Source of the DNA: Saprospiraceae bacterium
GTDB taxonomy: Bacteria; Bacteroidota; Bacteroidia; Chitinophagales; Saprospiraceae
DNA length: 64,000 bases
Reading direction: 5' to 3'
NCBI GenBank assembly: GCA_016711125.1
Contig: JADJTQ010000003.1
Location: forward strand, 434,001 to 498,000
The translations under genes were made by a program, and so were the position numbers. Shown here in pieces: positions 55,101-64,000 of the stretch. Position 1 is the first letter of the stretch. Every line of letters begins with the position of its first letter. The notes below the pieces were generated by a model, which made no database searches, was not told where the DNA came from, and worked only from the letters and a program-made list of their open reading frames with translations.

Positions 55101-56506
55101 CAACTCCGTCTTCGTCAAATTGTTCCCAGGTATAAAAGATCAGATCTCCATTGGCATCCGTGCCTGAACCGGTCAGTCGAAAGGGAGTGCCTTTGGGGAT
55201 CGTGTGAGTTCCTCCACAGGGATTTGCATTGACGACAGGTGGCGTATTGCCGGTTGCGGTTGCCATTTCGCAGGTCTGACCATTGATAAAATTGATGGCC
55301 TGATCCAGGCTAAATGCATGGAAATATTGGTCCGCGATACCTGATCCCGGCACATTTTGGGAGGCATCGCAAGTACCGGAATATGACATAATGGTCGCCA
55401 CTACCGATTTCATAAGCTGCTGAAGTGCTGATATTTCCAGTACAGTCTCCAAATCCACCAGTACCATTGAAGGTGTGAGACATACTAAACATATGACCAA
55501 ATTCATGGGTGGCTAGACCGATCCAGCCGGAACTGGTATTATCAAAAGATCCACTCCAACCACCGGCTTTACGAAAACCTGTGCCCTGCGCAGCGTTGCT
55601 GCATACGGCACCAAAATTGGCAACTCCACCGCCACCCAGATTTTCTGTACCTTGATTCACGTCGTGAAAAACATGTCCGACATCATAAGCATTGACATTA
55701 AAATTGGCGCCAACAGCTTGTGCGGCCATTAATGTTCTATCTCCTCCAACTACAAATGGATCGGTGCTTGCGTCGGTATAAATAAATGGTATCAGCAGCT
55801 GGAAATTAACCGACAGTTCTCTTTCATAGATAGCCTGGATACCATTGACTGATGAGGTCACTACGGCTGAAGCCGCTGGAATGGTTCCACCATTAGCGGC
55901 GTGAAATTCACCGGTGCCAACTACTGCCAGACGATAGGTCCTTTTATTGAGTCCATTGGCAAAGGATTGTCCTACTGCCTCGGCCGCTTGAGGGGTCTCT
56001 AAGATTTTTTCGACCATCTGACAATCAATGATATCGCTGCCAAGTTGTGCTAAACTAATTTCATGCTGAACCGGATTAGTAATATCGACCGGGCGGGCAT
56101 GGATCATGCCTTCCGGTGTCAGAATGACCGCGTTATATCCATAAGGCGTCACTGAAATTCGACCCGAGATCGTCGGGTTTGCTATGTCTTGAACCATGTA
56201 GGTCTTAAAGGTTGGATATTGTGCCGCAAACTCAGGGCTCATAATTGGTGATTCGACAATATCGAATGTCTTCTCACTTCCGTCCGGCATTGGCAGGTTC
56301 ATTTGTAAAGGTGCCGAACGTGCTTTGGTAGATCTTTCCAGGGGAGCCGCTGATAATTCACGGGCAAATTGATTCAAATCCAGATTGATGATTCGGGAAG
56401 GTAAGACGTCTTCGTTTTGGCTGAGAGCAATGCCAGGAAGCAAACACAGTAAATAGCCAAGTAAATAACACGAATTAGAAAATGGAGCGGTGATCGAGCT
56501 TTTCAT
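52193..56506 (-). pseudogene. secreted reprolysin-like metalloprotease, multidomain, several frame breaks
   Basis: Read as one gene it would encode about 1440 aa: signal peptide (residues 1-29), a pro-region, a zincin domain with HEFGHMFSMSH at 334-344, Ig-like domains, two P-like domains with LGNWTLQVNDDAAQD and GNWTLMVNDNAAVDEG, each preceded by an Ig-like repeat, and the C-terminal VVLKAGDNIELKPNFAID module. The frame breaks first at about 55387-55395, where GSG should run into TIMSYSGTC (apparently two bases lost). Two more shifts occur between 54007 and 53950, where the pieces PYAAVNTANNQVE and DFTALPGGIYRIHGV lie in different frames. Either a genuine pseudogene or a poorly assembled repeat-rich gene. 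Confidence 0.85.
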
Positions 56507-56901
56507 GAATTCAGTGATTTATGAGATATTTCGAACCAAGCTCGCTTAACGAATTCCTTCAGGTTTAGGTATTATATGACTTTATCCTTTACATTATAAA
56601 GTACGACTAAGTTACAATGTGACCCATGATGTCACTGCATCGAAATTGTTTTAGACCTGTCTTCAGGACAGGTTTAACTGCCTTATCTATTGATGAAGAA
56701 ATTCAGAAATTGAAATCAGTTCTTTGATTGAATCTTTACGGTTGAAGCGAATTTGATGTTTTAATTTAATAAGTTTAATTTGTCAGTTAAGATAGAACAA
56801 AAATCGAACGGACTCTTGTCTTTAAGAAAAAAAAATTATCGAACAGATTGTAACAAAATTGTTCATACCCGATTTCTTGTCAAGTTTTAAATCTTACCTA
56901 A
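56507..56901. other. intergenic region between two minus-strand genes
   Basis: AT-rich, with an AGACCTGTCTTCAGGACAGGT palindrome near 56651 and no coding potential. It presumably contains the promoter of the reprolysin-like gene. Confidence 0.4.
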
Positions 56902-58692
56902 TTATCTCCTGCCAGGTGATGGCACCACAGGCAAAATAATATTACTCGCTTTCATTGCGCCATGAAAAATGGTCTGTTCCGCTACTCTTGTTTTGGCGTC
57001 ACTGCCCAGAGGAGCTCCGGTATTTGGATTCCGGTCAAATTGAGGAAAATTGCTTGAGGTAATATCTACCCGAATTCGATGTCCTGGCAAAAACACATTG
57101 GCAGTTGGTGTCATGGTAATATCATATTCGTAGACCTGATTAGGGGTCAGTAACTTAATTTGATCCAATCCTTCTCTAAATTTCGCACGTAAAATACCTT
57201 CACTGACTGGCATGGCATATCCATCCGGATACACATCAACCAGTTTGATCATCCAGTCAGTATCCGGCCCATCGGTAGAGGCAAATAATTTCATCACAAC
57301 TTGTCCGGCAATGGTGATTGAGTCAGTGAGAAAATCACTGCTATAAACCAAAACATCTTCGCGGGTCTCCAATGGTCTCTGGTCTTGTGGTCCGGCCGGG
57401 GTTGGAGTCCCACAGCAATTGTTACCACCCGTGGTCGGTACGGGAGCCAGGGGATCATAACGATATTGATCGCTTTTTTCCATGGCAGGTTTGTCAAAGC
57501 TTAGTTTACCATTTCCTCTCACGGAGTTTGCCGCCCCATCACCGCTCAAATACATATTCGTGCTTTTAGTGCCTGGGATCGGCCAGTCATTTTCTCCCTG
57601 CCATTGATTGACTCCCATATAAAATATCTTGACCGGCTTCTCAGTCCCGACTCCGTTTTTTATGCCCTTCAGATGGTAATCGTAAAACTCAAGTTGACGA
57701 TCAAACATGTCAATAAAGGCATGATCACCAAATTCGATGCCCCCAAAAGATTTGGATGCTCCATGACCCCATGGCCCAATGATCATTCTTGCGCCAGATC
57801 TGGCTGCTGCCGTGCCGCCATGGTTCCGCATCCCTACATATCCATTGACCGTACCTTGAAGAAAGATGTCAAACCATCCTCCATAAGTATGTGTGGGTAC
57901 AATGACCTGGTCGAATCGCTCTTCATCACTGATTGACTTCCAATAATCATCATAAGATTCGTGTTTTAACCAATCACGATAATGTTGTATTTTCTCATTT
58001 CCACTTTGTAAATCACCATCCATCAATGGTAAATGCATTAAGATATTTTCATATTTAAGATTTTCAGTGGTGTAGTTTTCACTGTGCCAATACTGTGGCA
58101 GCATGATCTTGTAGGGCATTCGCACGACGCCCCAGCCATAGTTAAAACTCAACCTGAAAGCTCCACCCATACTGATCCAGTTGGCATATATATTAGTAGA
58201 GGCCACACCAGGAAAAGCTGCGACTAAATGAGGTGGTTTCTTGCTTGCTGCAGCCCATTGATTATGACCAAGATAGCTCCCACCTTGAGTACCAACTTTG
58301 CCATTACTAAAAGGCTGGGTGGCTGCCCATTCGATCGTCTCATATCCGTCGTCTGCTTCATCTCTGAAGGGTTCCCATTTTCCCTCACTTTCGTATCGAC
58401 CTCTCACATCCTGTAAAACAACCGCATACCCTTGTTGAGCAAATTTGATCATGGTCTCATGCATCCCATCACGCTGGACACCATAGGGAGTTCGCACGAC
58501 GATAGTCGGATATTTACCTGCGTCTCTGGGAAGATAGACATCGGCGTACAAATTGATGCCGTCTTTCATCGGTACCGCCTGGTGGCGCATGATGTTAATG
58601 TCATGTTGTACCTGGCTAAAGCCAAAAGCAATGTTGAGAATAACAATACTGACTAACGTAATCAGATTTCTAGCAACGGCATTTTTTCGCAT
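56902..58692 (-). CDS. secreted CocE/NonD-family serine hydrolase
   Basis: Start at 58692 chosen because it gives a signal peptide (MRKNAVARNLITLVSIVILN, cleavage near SQ), 596 aa. The alpha/beta-hydrolase core has VRTPYGVQRDG near 67 and VVLQDVRGRYESEG near 91. The nucleophile is Ser139 in TQGGSYLGHNQW. The acid and His lie in the usual places (IIGPWGHGAS is the likely His motif). The C-terminal jelly-roll (X-Pro dipeptidyl-peptidase C-terminal domain) includes DWMIKLVDVYPDG and HRIRVDITSSNFPQFDRN. Family members cleave peptides or acyl esters; substrate unknown. Confidence 0.9.
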   Translation of the reverse strand: MRKNAVARNLITLVSIVILNIAFGFSQVQHDINIMRHQAVPMKDGINLYADVYLPRDAGKYPTIVVRTPYGVQRDGMHETMIKFAQQGYAVVLQDVRGRYESEGKWEPFRDEADDGYETIEWAATQPFSNGKVGTQGGSYLGHNQWAAASKKPPHLVAAFPGVASTNIYANWISMGGAFRLSFNYGWGVVRMPYKIMLPQYWHSENYTTENLKYENILMHLPLMDGDLQSGNEKIQHYRDWLKHESYDDYWKSISDEERFDQVIVPTHTYGGWFDIFLQGTVNGYVGMRNHGGTAAARSGARMIIGPWGHGASKSFGGIEFGDHAFIDMFDRQLEFYDYHLKGIKNGVGTEKPVKIFYMGVNQWQGENDWPIPGTKSTNMYLSGDGAANSVRGNGKLSFDKPAMEKSDQYRYDPLAPVPTTGGNNCCGTPTPAGPQDQRPLETREDVLVYSSDFLTDSITIAGQVVMKLFASTDGPDTDWMIKLVDVYPDGYAMPVSEGILRAKFREGLDQIKLLTPNQVYEYDITMTPTANVFLPGHRIRVDITSSNFPQFDRNPNTGAPLGSDAKTRVAEQTIFHGAMKASNIILPVVPSPGRR

Positions 58693-58778
58693 TTTCAAAC
58701 AAGGATAAATGGTGAATAATGGATAGCTTCTCAATATAGTGAATTTTGGGTTTTAACTTGATGGGACTTGGTGATTAC

Positions 58779-59319
58779 GTGCGTATAACGTATTTCCCTA
58801 ATGTGTGAGACCAAGGAAAAAATATGTTATTTTTTGCTTGTTCTTTTGGCTTGACCCAAAAGAACCAAAAAGTCAAGGCTTTCGGCATTTCTTAACGACG
58901 AAATAACCGAAAAATCCTAAACAAAATGAAACTCGTTTTGGTCTTCCTACCGTGGAGATTTGTTCGAGATTACTTTGTTTTCCTGGTTACTTTGATCGTT
59001 CGGATCCGCTCAAACACCATTTTGTTTTTGACGGATTTTTTCGCCTATTTCGCCTAAAATGCCGAAGGCCGTTCACTAGACCTTCGTTGAAGGTCTTTGG
59101 TATGTCGCTGCCCTTCTCGTTCTGTGTCACATAGCCAATCTATCGAGTTTTTTGTCATTCTGTCTTACAATTTGAAGTTTAAGTTCTGTCCATTATATCT
59201 AATCAAGCTTGTTAAAATAGTTTTCTCTTTGGATCTATGATTCTTGACGAAGACAATCGAGAAGGAGACCGTCTAAATCTGTTGCAGTCTACTGCTTGAG
59301 GGAGATCTGTCATGTACAC
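58779..59319 (+). mobile_element. 541-bp MITE-like element (family B, copy 2)
   Basis: Matches the element at 37154-37692 along its length in the same orientation, with ends GTGCGTATAACG and GTGTACATGACA (reverse complement of the right end) and the hairpin GTTCTTTTGG-cttgac-CCAAAAGAAC. The flanks GGTGATTAC and TATGATTCC share six of nine bases, compatible with an old, decayed 9-base target duplication. Confidence 0.82.
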
Positions 59320-59408
59320 TATGATTCCAAAAGTGCTCACACCATATCAGACCGTGTGACCGTAGTCACAGAAGGCTCAATCGAAGGGCAAATTAGTATC
59401 TTAGCGAC

Positions 59409-60662
59409 ATGGATATTTTCACCATTATCACCATCCTCATTGTTTTGTCCGCTTTTTTTGGATTTATCAACGAGCGATTTTTTCGCCTTCCTCATACTAT
59501 TGGCATCATGATGATTGCCATCTTTTTTACAGGGGCATTGTATTTGGGGAGCGCCTTTATACCGGAAGTGTATCTTATGCTTGAAGCGATGATGTTCTCC
59601 ATCGACTTTGAAACGGTGCTTCTGGATGTTATGTTGGGCTTCTTATTATTTGCCGGCGCCATGCACACGAATTTTGATCAATTAAAAGTGCAGCGCTACC
59701 CGATTTTAATTTTCGCTACCGTAGGGGTCGTGGTTAGTACATTTCTCATTGGATTGTTCATGTTTTGGCTTCTGGCGCTAATTGGTTATCCGGTACCTAT
59801 TTTATATTGCTTTCTTTTTGGTGCATTGATTTCACCAACCGATCCAATAGCAGTGCTCGGTATTCTTAAACAAGCGGGAGTTCCAAAAAAGTTGGAAACC
59901 AAAATTGTCGGTGAATCATTATTTAATGATGGAGTTGGCGTTGTGGTTTTTTTAACGATTTTCCAGATTGCCCGGTCATCGGATGGCGCAATTGATTTTG
60001 GTGAAATTGCAAAACTCTTTGCAGTTGAGGTTTTCGGAGGTATTGGTCTGGGGTTGGTGGTCGGTTACCTGGCCTTTCGATTAATGAAGACCATTGATGA
60101 TTATGATGTGGAGGTGATGATTACCCTGGCAGCGGTCATGGGCGGTTCATTATTAGCTCATGAACTTCATGTGTCGGGCCCTTTGGCAATGGTAGTGGCA
60201 GGCCTTTTGGTTGGAAATGATACGCTGCGCAGTACCTCGATGTCACACATCACTGAACAGTATGTTGATAAATTTTGGGAGTTGGTCGATTTGATTTTAA
60301 ATGCCATTTTATTTGTTTTGATTGGACTCGAAATATTGATTCTTCATTATGAATCTTACTATTTGTTAGCGGGTATGTTGGCAGTGCCGGCGATTTTGTT
60401 TGCCCGGTATTTATCTTTGTTAGGTCCAATTAGAATTTTTAAAAATAAATTGGATTTTGTGCCTAATACGAACCTGATCATGACCTGGGGCGGTTTGCGG
60501 GGAGGCATATCCATTGCTCTCGCTCTTTCACTATCACCCAATATGGAGAGAGATCTTTTTCTCATGATAACTTATATCGTCGTAATTTTTTCTATAGTTG
60601 TCCAGGGGCTCACAGTGGGTAGGTTGGTAGATCGATTGAAAGAGGATGAAACACTCCCTTAA
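59409..60662 (+). CDS. CPA1-type Na+/H+ antiporter
   Basis: A 417-aa inner-membrane protein with about 12 hydrophobic segments. Key motifs are LISPTDPIAVLGILK near 140, GESLFNDGVGVVVFL near 168 (the membrane-embedded ND ion-binding pair) and TWGGLRGGISIALALSL near 358. It exchanges Na+ (or K+) for protons in pH and salt homeostasis. Complete, with no regulatory C-terminal domain. It stands alone just right of a MITE copy, whose insertion lies only about 90 bases upstream and could affect expression. Confidence 0.93.
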   Translation: MDIFTIITILIVLSAFFGFINERFFRLPHTIGIMMIAIFFTGALYLGSAFIPEVYLMLEAMMFSIDFETVLLDVMLGFLLFAGAMHTNFDQLKVQRYPILIFATVGVVVSTFLIGLFMFWLLALIGYPVPILYCFLFGALISPTDPIAVLGILKQAGVPKKLETKIVGESLFNDGVGVVVFLTIFQIARSSDGAIDFGEIAKLFAVEVFGGIGLGLVVGYLAFRLMKTIDDYDVEVMITLAAVMGGSLLAHELHVSGPLAMVVAGLLVGNDTLRSTSMSHITEQYVDKFWELVDLILNAILFVLIGLEILILHYESYYLLAGMLAVPAILFARYLSLLGPIRIFKNKLDFVPNTNLIMTWGGLRGGISIALALSLSPNMERDLFLMITYIVVIFSIVVQGLTVGRLVDRLKEDETLP

Positions 60663-60892
60663 TGTGTCATTAGATAAGGGCCTCGCCGCTCTTACGGGTA
60701 ACCTTTGAAGAATTATTGAAATTGTCGATCATTTCAGCATTTTAATGATTTGAGATCTGTGGTATCAAGGCACTTTTGTAAAGTCGGACACAAAACAGAA
60801 ACATTCTTCTTTATGAAACACCGCGAAAGTAAATTCGCGGCTCTCTTCGGGTATCCAATATATTACCATAAGTACTCAAGAACTGCACTACT

Positions 60893-62671
60893 TCATTTAA
60901 AAATGGGTAACAAAGCTTCTCTCATCTTTATATACCCCGTTTTGTTCGGGTGCAATCCGTCGGAGAAAAGTGTCTCATCAATTTTGTGTGCACTGTTTAC
61001 AAAAATGGAACCTGTTTCCGCGTATTTTATTTGAAGGCGGCCTGCCATCTGTGCACTCTGCTGATTGAATTGCCCAATTCTACCCTCATAATCGCGACGG
61101 GGTAAAATACCCATCAAAATAATTTGGGCAGATGGTTGACGAGATTGGATGCCTTCAATCAGTAAATAAAGCCCCTCTAATATTTCCTCGTCGGTATTTA
61201 GATGAAGATTATTAGTGCCGATCATCACCATAATTTTATCCGCATTAAATCCGTCTAGCTCTCCATGGTAGATTCGCCAGATCGCGTTCTCCAGTCGGTC
61301 CCAACCATAGGCAAGATTACGTACTCCCATGGGGGTTAAAAATTGATCCCAGGATTCTCTTTCGACTCCCATGTTGGCATATGGCATACCGCCCCAAAAA
61401 TGCACAATCGAATTGGCGATGATGACCGCTTTTGGTGGATCTTCATGATTCATTTTCAGAATCTCCCGATGCCGGTCTTCCCAGTCGTAATTATATGGTT
61501 CGCGATATTGAGCGCAAGGTATTGTGGTAGTAGACGACCCCTTGGGCTCATGCAGAATTTCACGCAATTTTATTTCGTAGGCATCCGCATAATGCTGCAT
61601 GCCGAGATCATTAGGATGGGTGCCATCGACCATATCATCCAATTGCAGATTGATCTCCTCATAGGTTAAATAATGCAGTTCAACTATTCCCTTTCGTAGT
61701 AATTCAGTGTAAGTCTCTTTTTGTACCTTATTTATCCGTTCAAAGGCCTCCTGTCGCTGGGGCATTATTTTTCCATCGGTGTAACCTGCATGCTCAGCCA
61801 GGAGGATGGGAGTATCAGGGTGTTTTTTTCGTAGATAGATTACTGCTTCATTTATTCGTTTTTTCAATTCTTCATCTGGATATGTTTCGCTACTTGTTAG
61901 GTTGGGCAGGCAATCAAGAATAAATATTTTTGCATCAATTTCGCCGATCAGGTTAATTAATTCGCTTTCGAGGCGGCCATTTCCAGAAAAAGCTAAATTA
62001 ATCAGCGGGTGATCCAGCTTACGGTCGAGAATGCTGGTCCAGGCCATACCTGGGCGGGAGGCACAGCCACCCTGAGCTATGGAGGTGCCGTAAACAACCA
62101 CCGGTTTCTCGAGTCGGGTGGCCAATGGTTTGAAGAAGCTACCTTTTGCCACCCCGATTTCCAGCCATTTCGCTTGGTTGTATAGAGGCAGATAGAGCCG
62201 AAACTCACTACCAAGATCATGATAGGGTCCGTTCGGAGTCATACCACTGAAGCGATAAGTTATGGTATCCGAAAATTCCCGTTGTCCTCTGCACCAGGAC
62301 CATTTTCCATCATGGTCGATAGCATAGAGATCCAGACCGCTGACTCCGGTAGCCGGCATATGATTCATTTCAAGATTGCCAGATACCTGATAGCGTACCA
62401 CGATTTCCGATGCATTGGATCTAAAGCGAAGCATGACACCGGCATTGTGTTTCGACAAATTCCAAACATCTTCTCTTACCTGCGATTTGGCTCTTGCTGG
62501 CAGACGATCGAAAGGATCTTCAGTCTCTCCCTGCCAAGCCTGACCTTCTATAACTGCAAATGAATGCTTCATTGGATTAAACCAGATCAAAGAATCGGAC
62601 TGACTGAAGAGGGCAGAACATCTGATCAACAGACAGAAGATTAGATAAATTGGGAATCTTGAATTTTTCAT
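60893..62671 (-). CDS. secreted esterase with two SGNH-hydrolase domains
   Basis: A 592-aa protein with signal peptide (about 1-23, ending LFS-Q). It opens with a GxDLY-type beta region (SGLDLYAIDHDGKW near 111-124). The first SGNH domain has Ser197 in VVYGTSIAQGG, LAFSGNGRLES near 236 (the G and N of SGNH) and DGTHPNDLGMQHYAD near 343 (D and H). The second has IIANSIVHFWGG near 411, with Ala replacing the Gly before Asn-Ser, then MIGTNNLHL, and SDGLHPNKTGY near 574. Both domains keep the catalytic Ser, Asp and His. Two esterase active sites in one chain fit deacetylation of carbohydrate. Confidence 0.9.
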   Translation of the reverse strand: MKNSRFPIYLIFCLLIRCSALFSQSDSLIWFNPMKHSFAVIEGQAWQGETEDPFDRLPARAKSQVREDVWNLSKHNAGVMLRFRSNASEIVVRYQVSGNLEMNHMPATGVSGLDLYAIDHDGKWSWCRGQREFSDTITYRFSGMTPNGPYHDLGSEFRLYLPLYNQAKWLEIGVAKGSFFKPLATRLEKPVVVYGTSIAQGGCASRPGMAWTSILDRKLDHPLINLAFSGNGRLESELINLIGEIDAKIFILDCLPNLTSSETYPDEELKKRINEAVIYLRKKHPDTPILLAEHAGYTDGKIMPQRQEAFERINKVQKETYTELLRKGIVELHYLTYEEINLQLDDMVDGTHPNDLGMQHYADAYEIKLREILHEPKGSSTTTIPCAQYREPYNYDWEDRHREILKMNHEDPPKAVIIANSIVHFWGGMPYANMGVERESWDQFLTPMGVRNLAYGWDRLENAIWRIYHGELDGFNADKIMVMIGTNNLHLNTDEEILEGLYLLIEGIQSRQPSAQIILMGILPRRDYEGRIGQFNQQSAQMAGRLQIKYAETGSIFVNSAHKIDETLFSDGLHPNKTGYIKMREALLPIFK

Positions 62672-63036
62672 GATTTTTATTCAAATGATTGGATGCCTGT
62701 AAAATAGGAAAAGAAAAATCAATTCGAAATCTCAACTGTGGGGAATGACTCGTTGTCCATAATAGGAATCAGCGATTTGAACCATGAGTGGGTATCCTCG
62801 GGGTCAACTGAAGTGTTTCTATGATTGGCGGGCTTTATCGGTTGAGCCTAATAACTCATGTCCTTACCAGAAATGTAGCCTTGTGTGATATCCACACCTG
62901 CATTTGTCCTATTGGTGAAATTTTTTGCTCCCTGTGGCGATCGCTAGTAGTTCAGTTAATCCTTAAAATTCCGTACTTTTCGCTTGAAAATCGAAATGTT
63001 TTTAGCGATTAATCATTTCAAAAAGATTTACTTAGA
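62672..63036. other. divergent intergenic region
   Basis: Lies between the divergently transcribed esterase and sulfatase, so promoters for both should lie here. No gene or repeat was identified; a 63-aa ORF at 62821-63012 has no protein-like features. Confidence 0.4.
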
Positions 63037-64000
63037 ATGAATTTGAAATTCAGTTTATATATCCTGATTTCCGGCGTCATTTTCTTCTCTTGTCATAATG
63101 AGGAGAAAGCGGTTGATGCTAAAGCTACCAGCCGTACTCTGCCTAATATTATCATCATCTATGCCGACGATCTGGGGTACGGAGATGTAGGAGCTTATGG
63201 TGCTACTCAATTGAAGACCCCTAACATGGACAGATTGGCAAGGGAGGGATTGAGATTTACCAAAGGATACGCTGCATCCGCTACTTGCACACCCAGCCGT
63301 TTTGCCCTACTCACTGGTGTCTATCCATGGCGAAACAAAGATGCCAAAATACTGCCGGGCACAGCTCCTCTACTGATTGACACCGGCCAAATTACGGTAC
63401 CAAAAATGTTAAAATCAAAAGGGTACCATACTGGCATTGTTGGTAAATGGCACCTGGGTTTGGGAGATGGGCACGTCGACTGGAATAAACATATTGCACC
63501 AGGACCTAATGAGGTGGGCTTTGACTATGCTTATATTATGGCAGCGACCCAAGACCGGGTACCCACCGTCTACATCGAAGATGGATTCGTGGCCGGACTC
63601 GATCCTTCAGACCCCATCGAAGTAAGCTATGAGCAAAATTTTGCTGGTCAACCCACGGGAAAAGCGAATCCGGAGCTCCTCAAAATGATGTGGGACCATG
63701 GGCATGATCAGACCATTGTCAATGGGATCTCCCGGATCGGATACATGAAAGGTGGTGAGTCAGCAAAATGGATTGATGAAAACATGGCCGATACTTTTTT
63801 AGTCAGAGCTCAACAGTATGTGAAGGCACATCGTTCGGAACCTTTTTTTCTCTATTACGCTCTGCAGCAACCGCATGTTCCGAGAACCCCGCATGCGCGT
63901 TTTGCCGGATCTTCGGGTATGGGCCCCCGCGGTGATGCGATTGTGGAAGCCGATTGGTGCATCGGTGCATTTATGAAGACCCTGGAGAGCCTGGGGTTGT
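63037..64000 (+). CDS. arylsulfatase-type sulfatase, partial (runs off the window)
   Basis: The first 321 codons of a type I (S1) sulfatase lipoprotein, with a signal peptide ending FFSC (Cys19). The metal-binding start IIIIYADDLGYGDVGAYG gives Asp44 and Asp45. CTPSR at 84-88 is the formylglycine-forming signature; Cys84 is converted by a sulfatase-modifying enzyme. GKWHLG near 133 carries the conserved Lys and His. FFLYYALQQPHVPRTPH near 270 continues the family pattern. It removes sulfate esters, probably from an algal or animal polysaccharide. Its end lies outside the window. Confidence 0.92.
   Translation, partial: MNLKFSLYILISGVIFFSCHNEEKAVDAKATSRTLPNIIIIYADDLGYGDVGAYGATQLKTPNMDRLAREGLRFTKGYAASATCTPSRFALLTGVYPWRNKDAKILPGTAPLLIDTGQITVPKMLKSKGYHTGIVGKWHLGLGDGHVDWNKHIAPGPNEVGFDYAYIMAATQDRVPTVYIEDGFVAGLDPSDPIEVSYEQNFAGQPTGKANPELLKMMWDHGHDQTIVNGISRIGYMKGGESAKWIDENMADTFLVRAQQYVKAHRSEPFFLYYALQQPHVPRTPHARFAGSSGMGPRGDAIVEADWCIGAFMKTLESLGL

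Noticed and set aside
48251..56506. Type IX secretion sorting domain (T9SS type A) at the protease C-termini
   Set aside because: The C-terminal KAG..IEL.PNF module differs from the usual type A signal, so I describe it as a coathanger-like module and do not claim a secretion route.

Overview
The window is moderately AT-rich DNA from a Bacteroidota bacterium, most likely a Saprospiria-like lineage. This rests on family content: an OprP-type porin with a Pst operon, Planctomycete-type PSCyt/DUF1553 and DUF1501 proteins, secreted metalloproteases ending in the C-terminal domain that Saprospiraceae use, a Bacteroidota-type -7 element (TAnnTTTG), and almost no Shine-Dalgarno sequences. The assignment is inferred from gene content; no rRNA or tRNA is visible.

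Layout. 1-4.1 kb: a phosphate uptake operon on the minus strand (porin, pstS, pstC, pstA, probably pstB beyond the edge) with a three-repeat Pho-box-like operator. 4.2-5.4 kb: a Gfo/Idh/MocA oxidoreductase. 5.4-6.8 kb: non-coding, rich in hairpins. 6.8-30.0 kb: the most unusual part, a 23-kb run of plus-strand genes that are often only a few bases apart or overlapping. It holds five full-length members of an unrecognised secreted two-domain family (570-660 aa), one member with only the N-terminal domain, and two distant relatives. Among them lie a papain-fold protein, a HETTH zinc peptidase, a beta-propeller-like lipoprotein and small secreted proteins. The run ends in a caspase-like lipoprotein, a two-TM protein, a helical secreted protein and a papain-like peptidase. 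An IS630 element has inserted inside the signal peptide of the caspase-like protein, and the papain-like gene has a one-base frameshift.

30.3-35.2 kb: two tandem esterases, a frameshifted oxidoreductase and a TIM-barrel isomerase. 35.3-41 kb: an accessory zone with a PIN toxin/antitoxin pair, HigBA (antitoxin frameshifted), two decayed hypB-hypC copies, one of them split by a 539-bp MITE-like element with a 9-bp target duplication, and a KAP P-loop NTPase. 41.4-47.6 kb: a frameshifted EEP-family hydrolase, then DUF1501 and DUF1553 proteins. 48.2-56.5 kb: two secreted multidomain metalloproteases (astacin and reprolysin-like, the latter frame-broken) either side of a four-copy tandem array of about 352 bp. 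56.9-64 kb: a CocE/NonD hydrolase, a second MITE copy, a CPA1 Na+/H+ antiporter, a double-domain SGNH esterase and the start of a sulfatase. Esterases, sulfatase, oxidoreductases and DUF1553/DUF1501 suggest breakdown of complex, possibly sulfated, carbohydrate.

Caveat: at least six genes are broken by single-base changes, mostly in short homopolymers. Some may be assembly errors rather than true pseudogenes.
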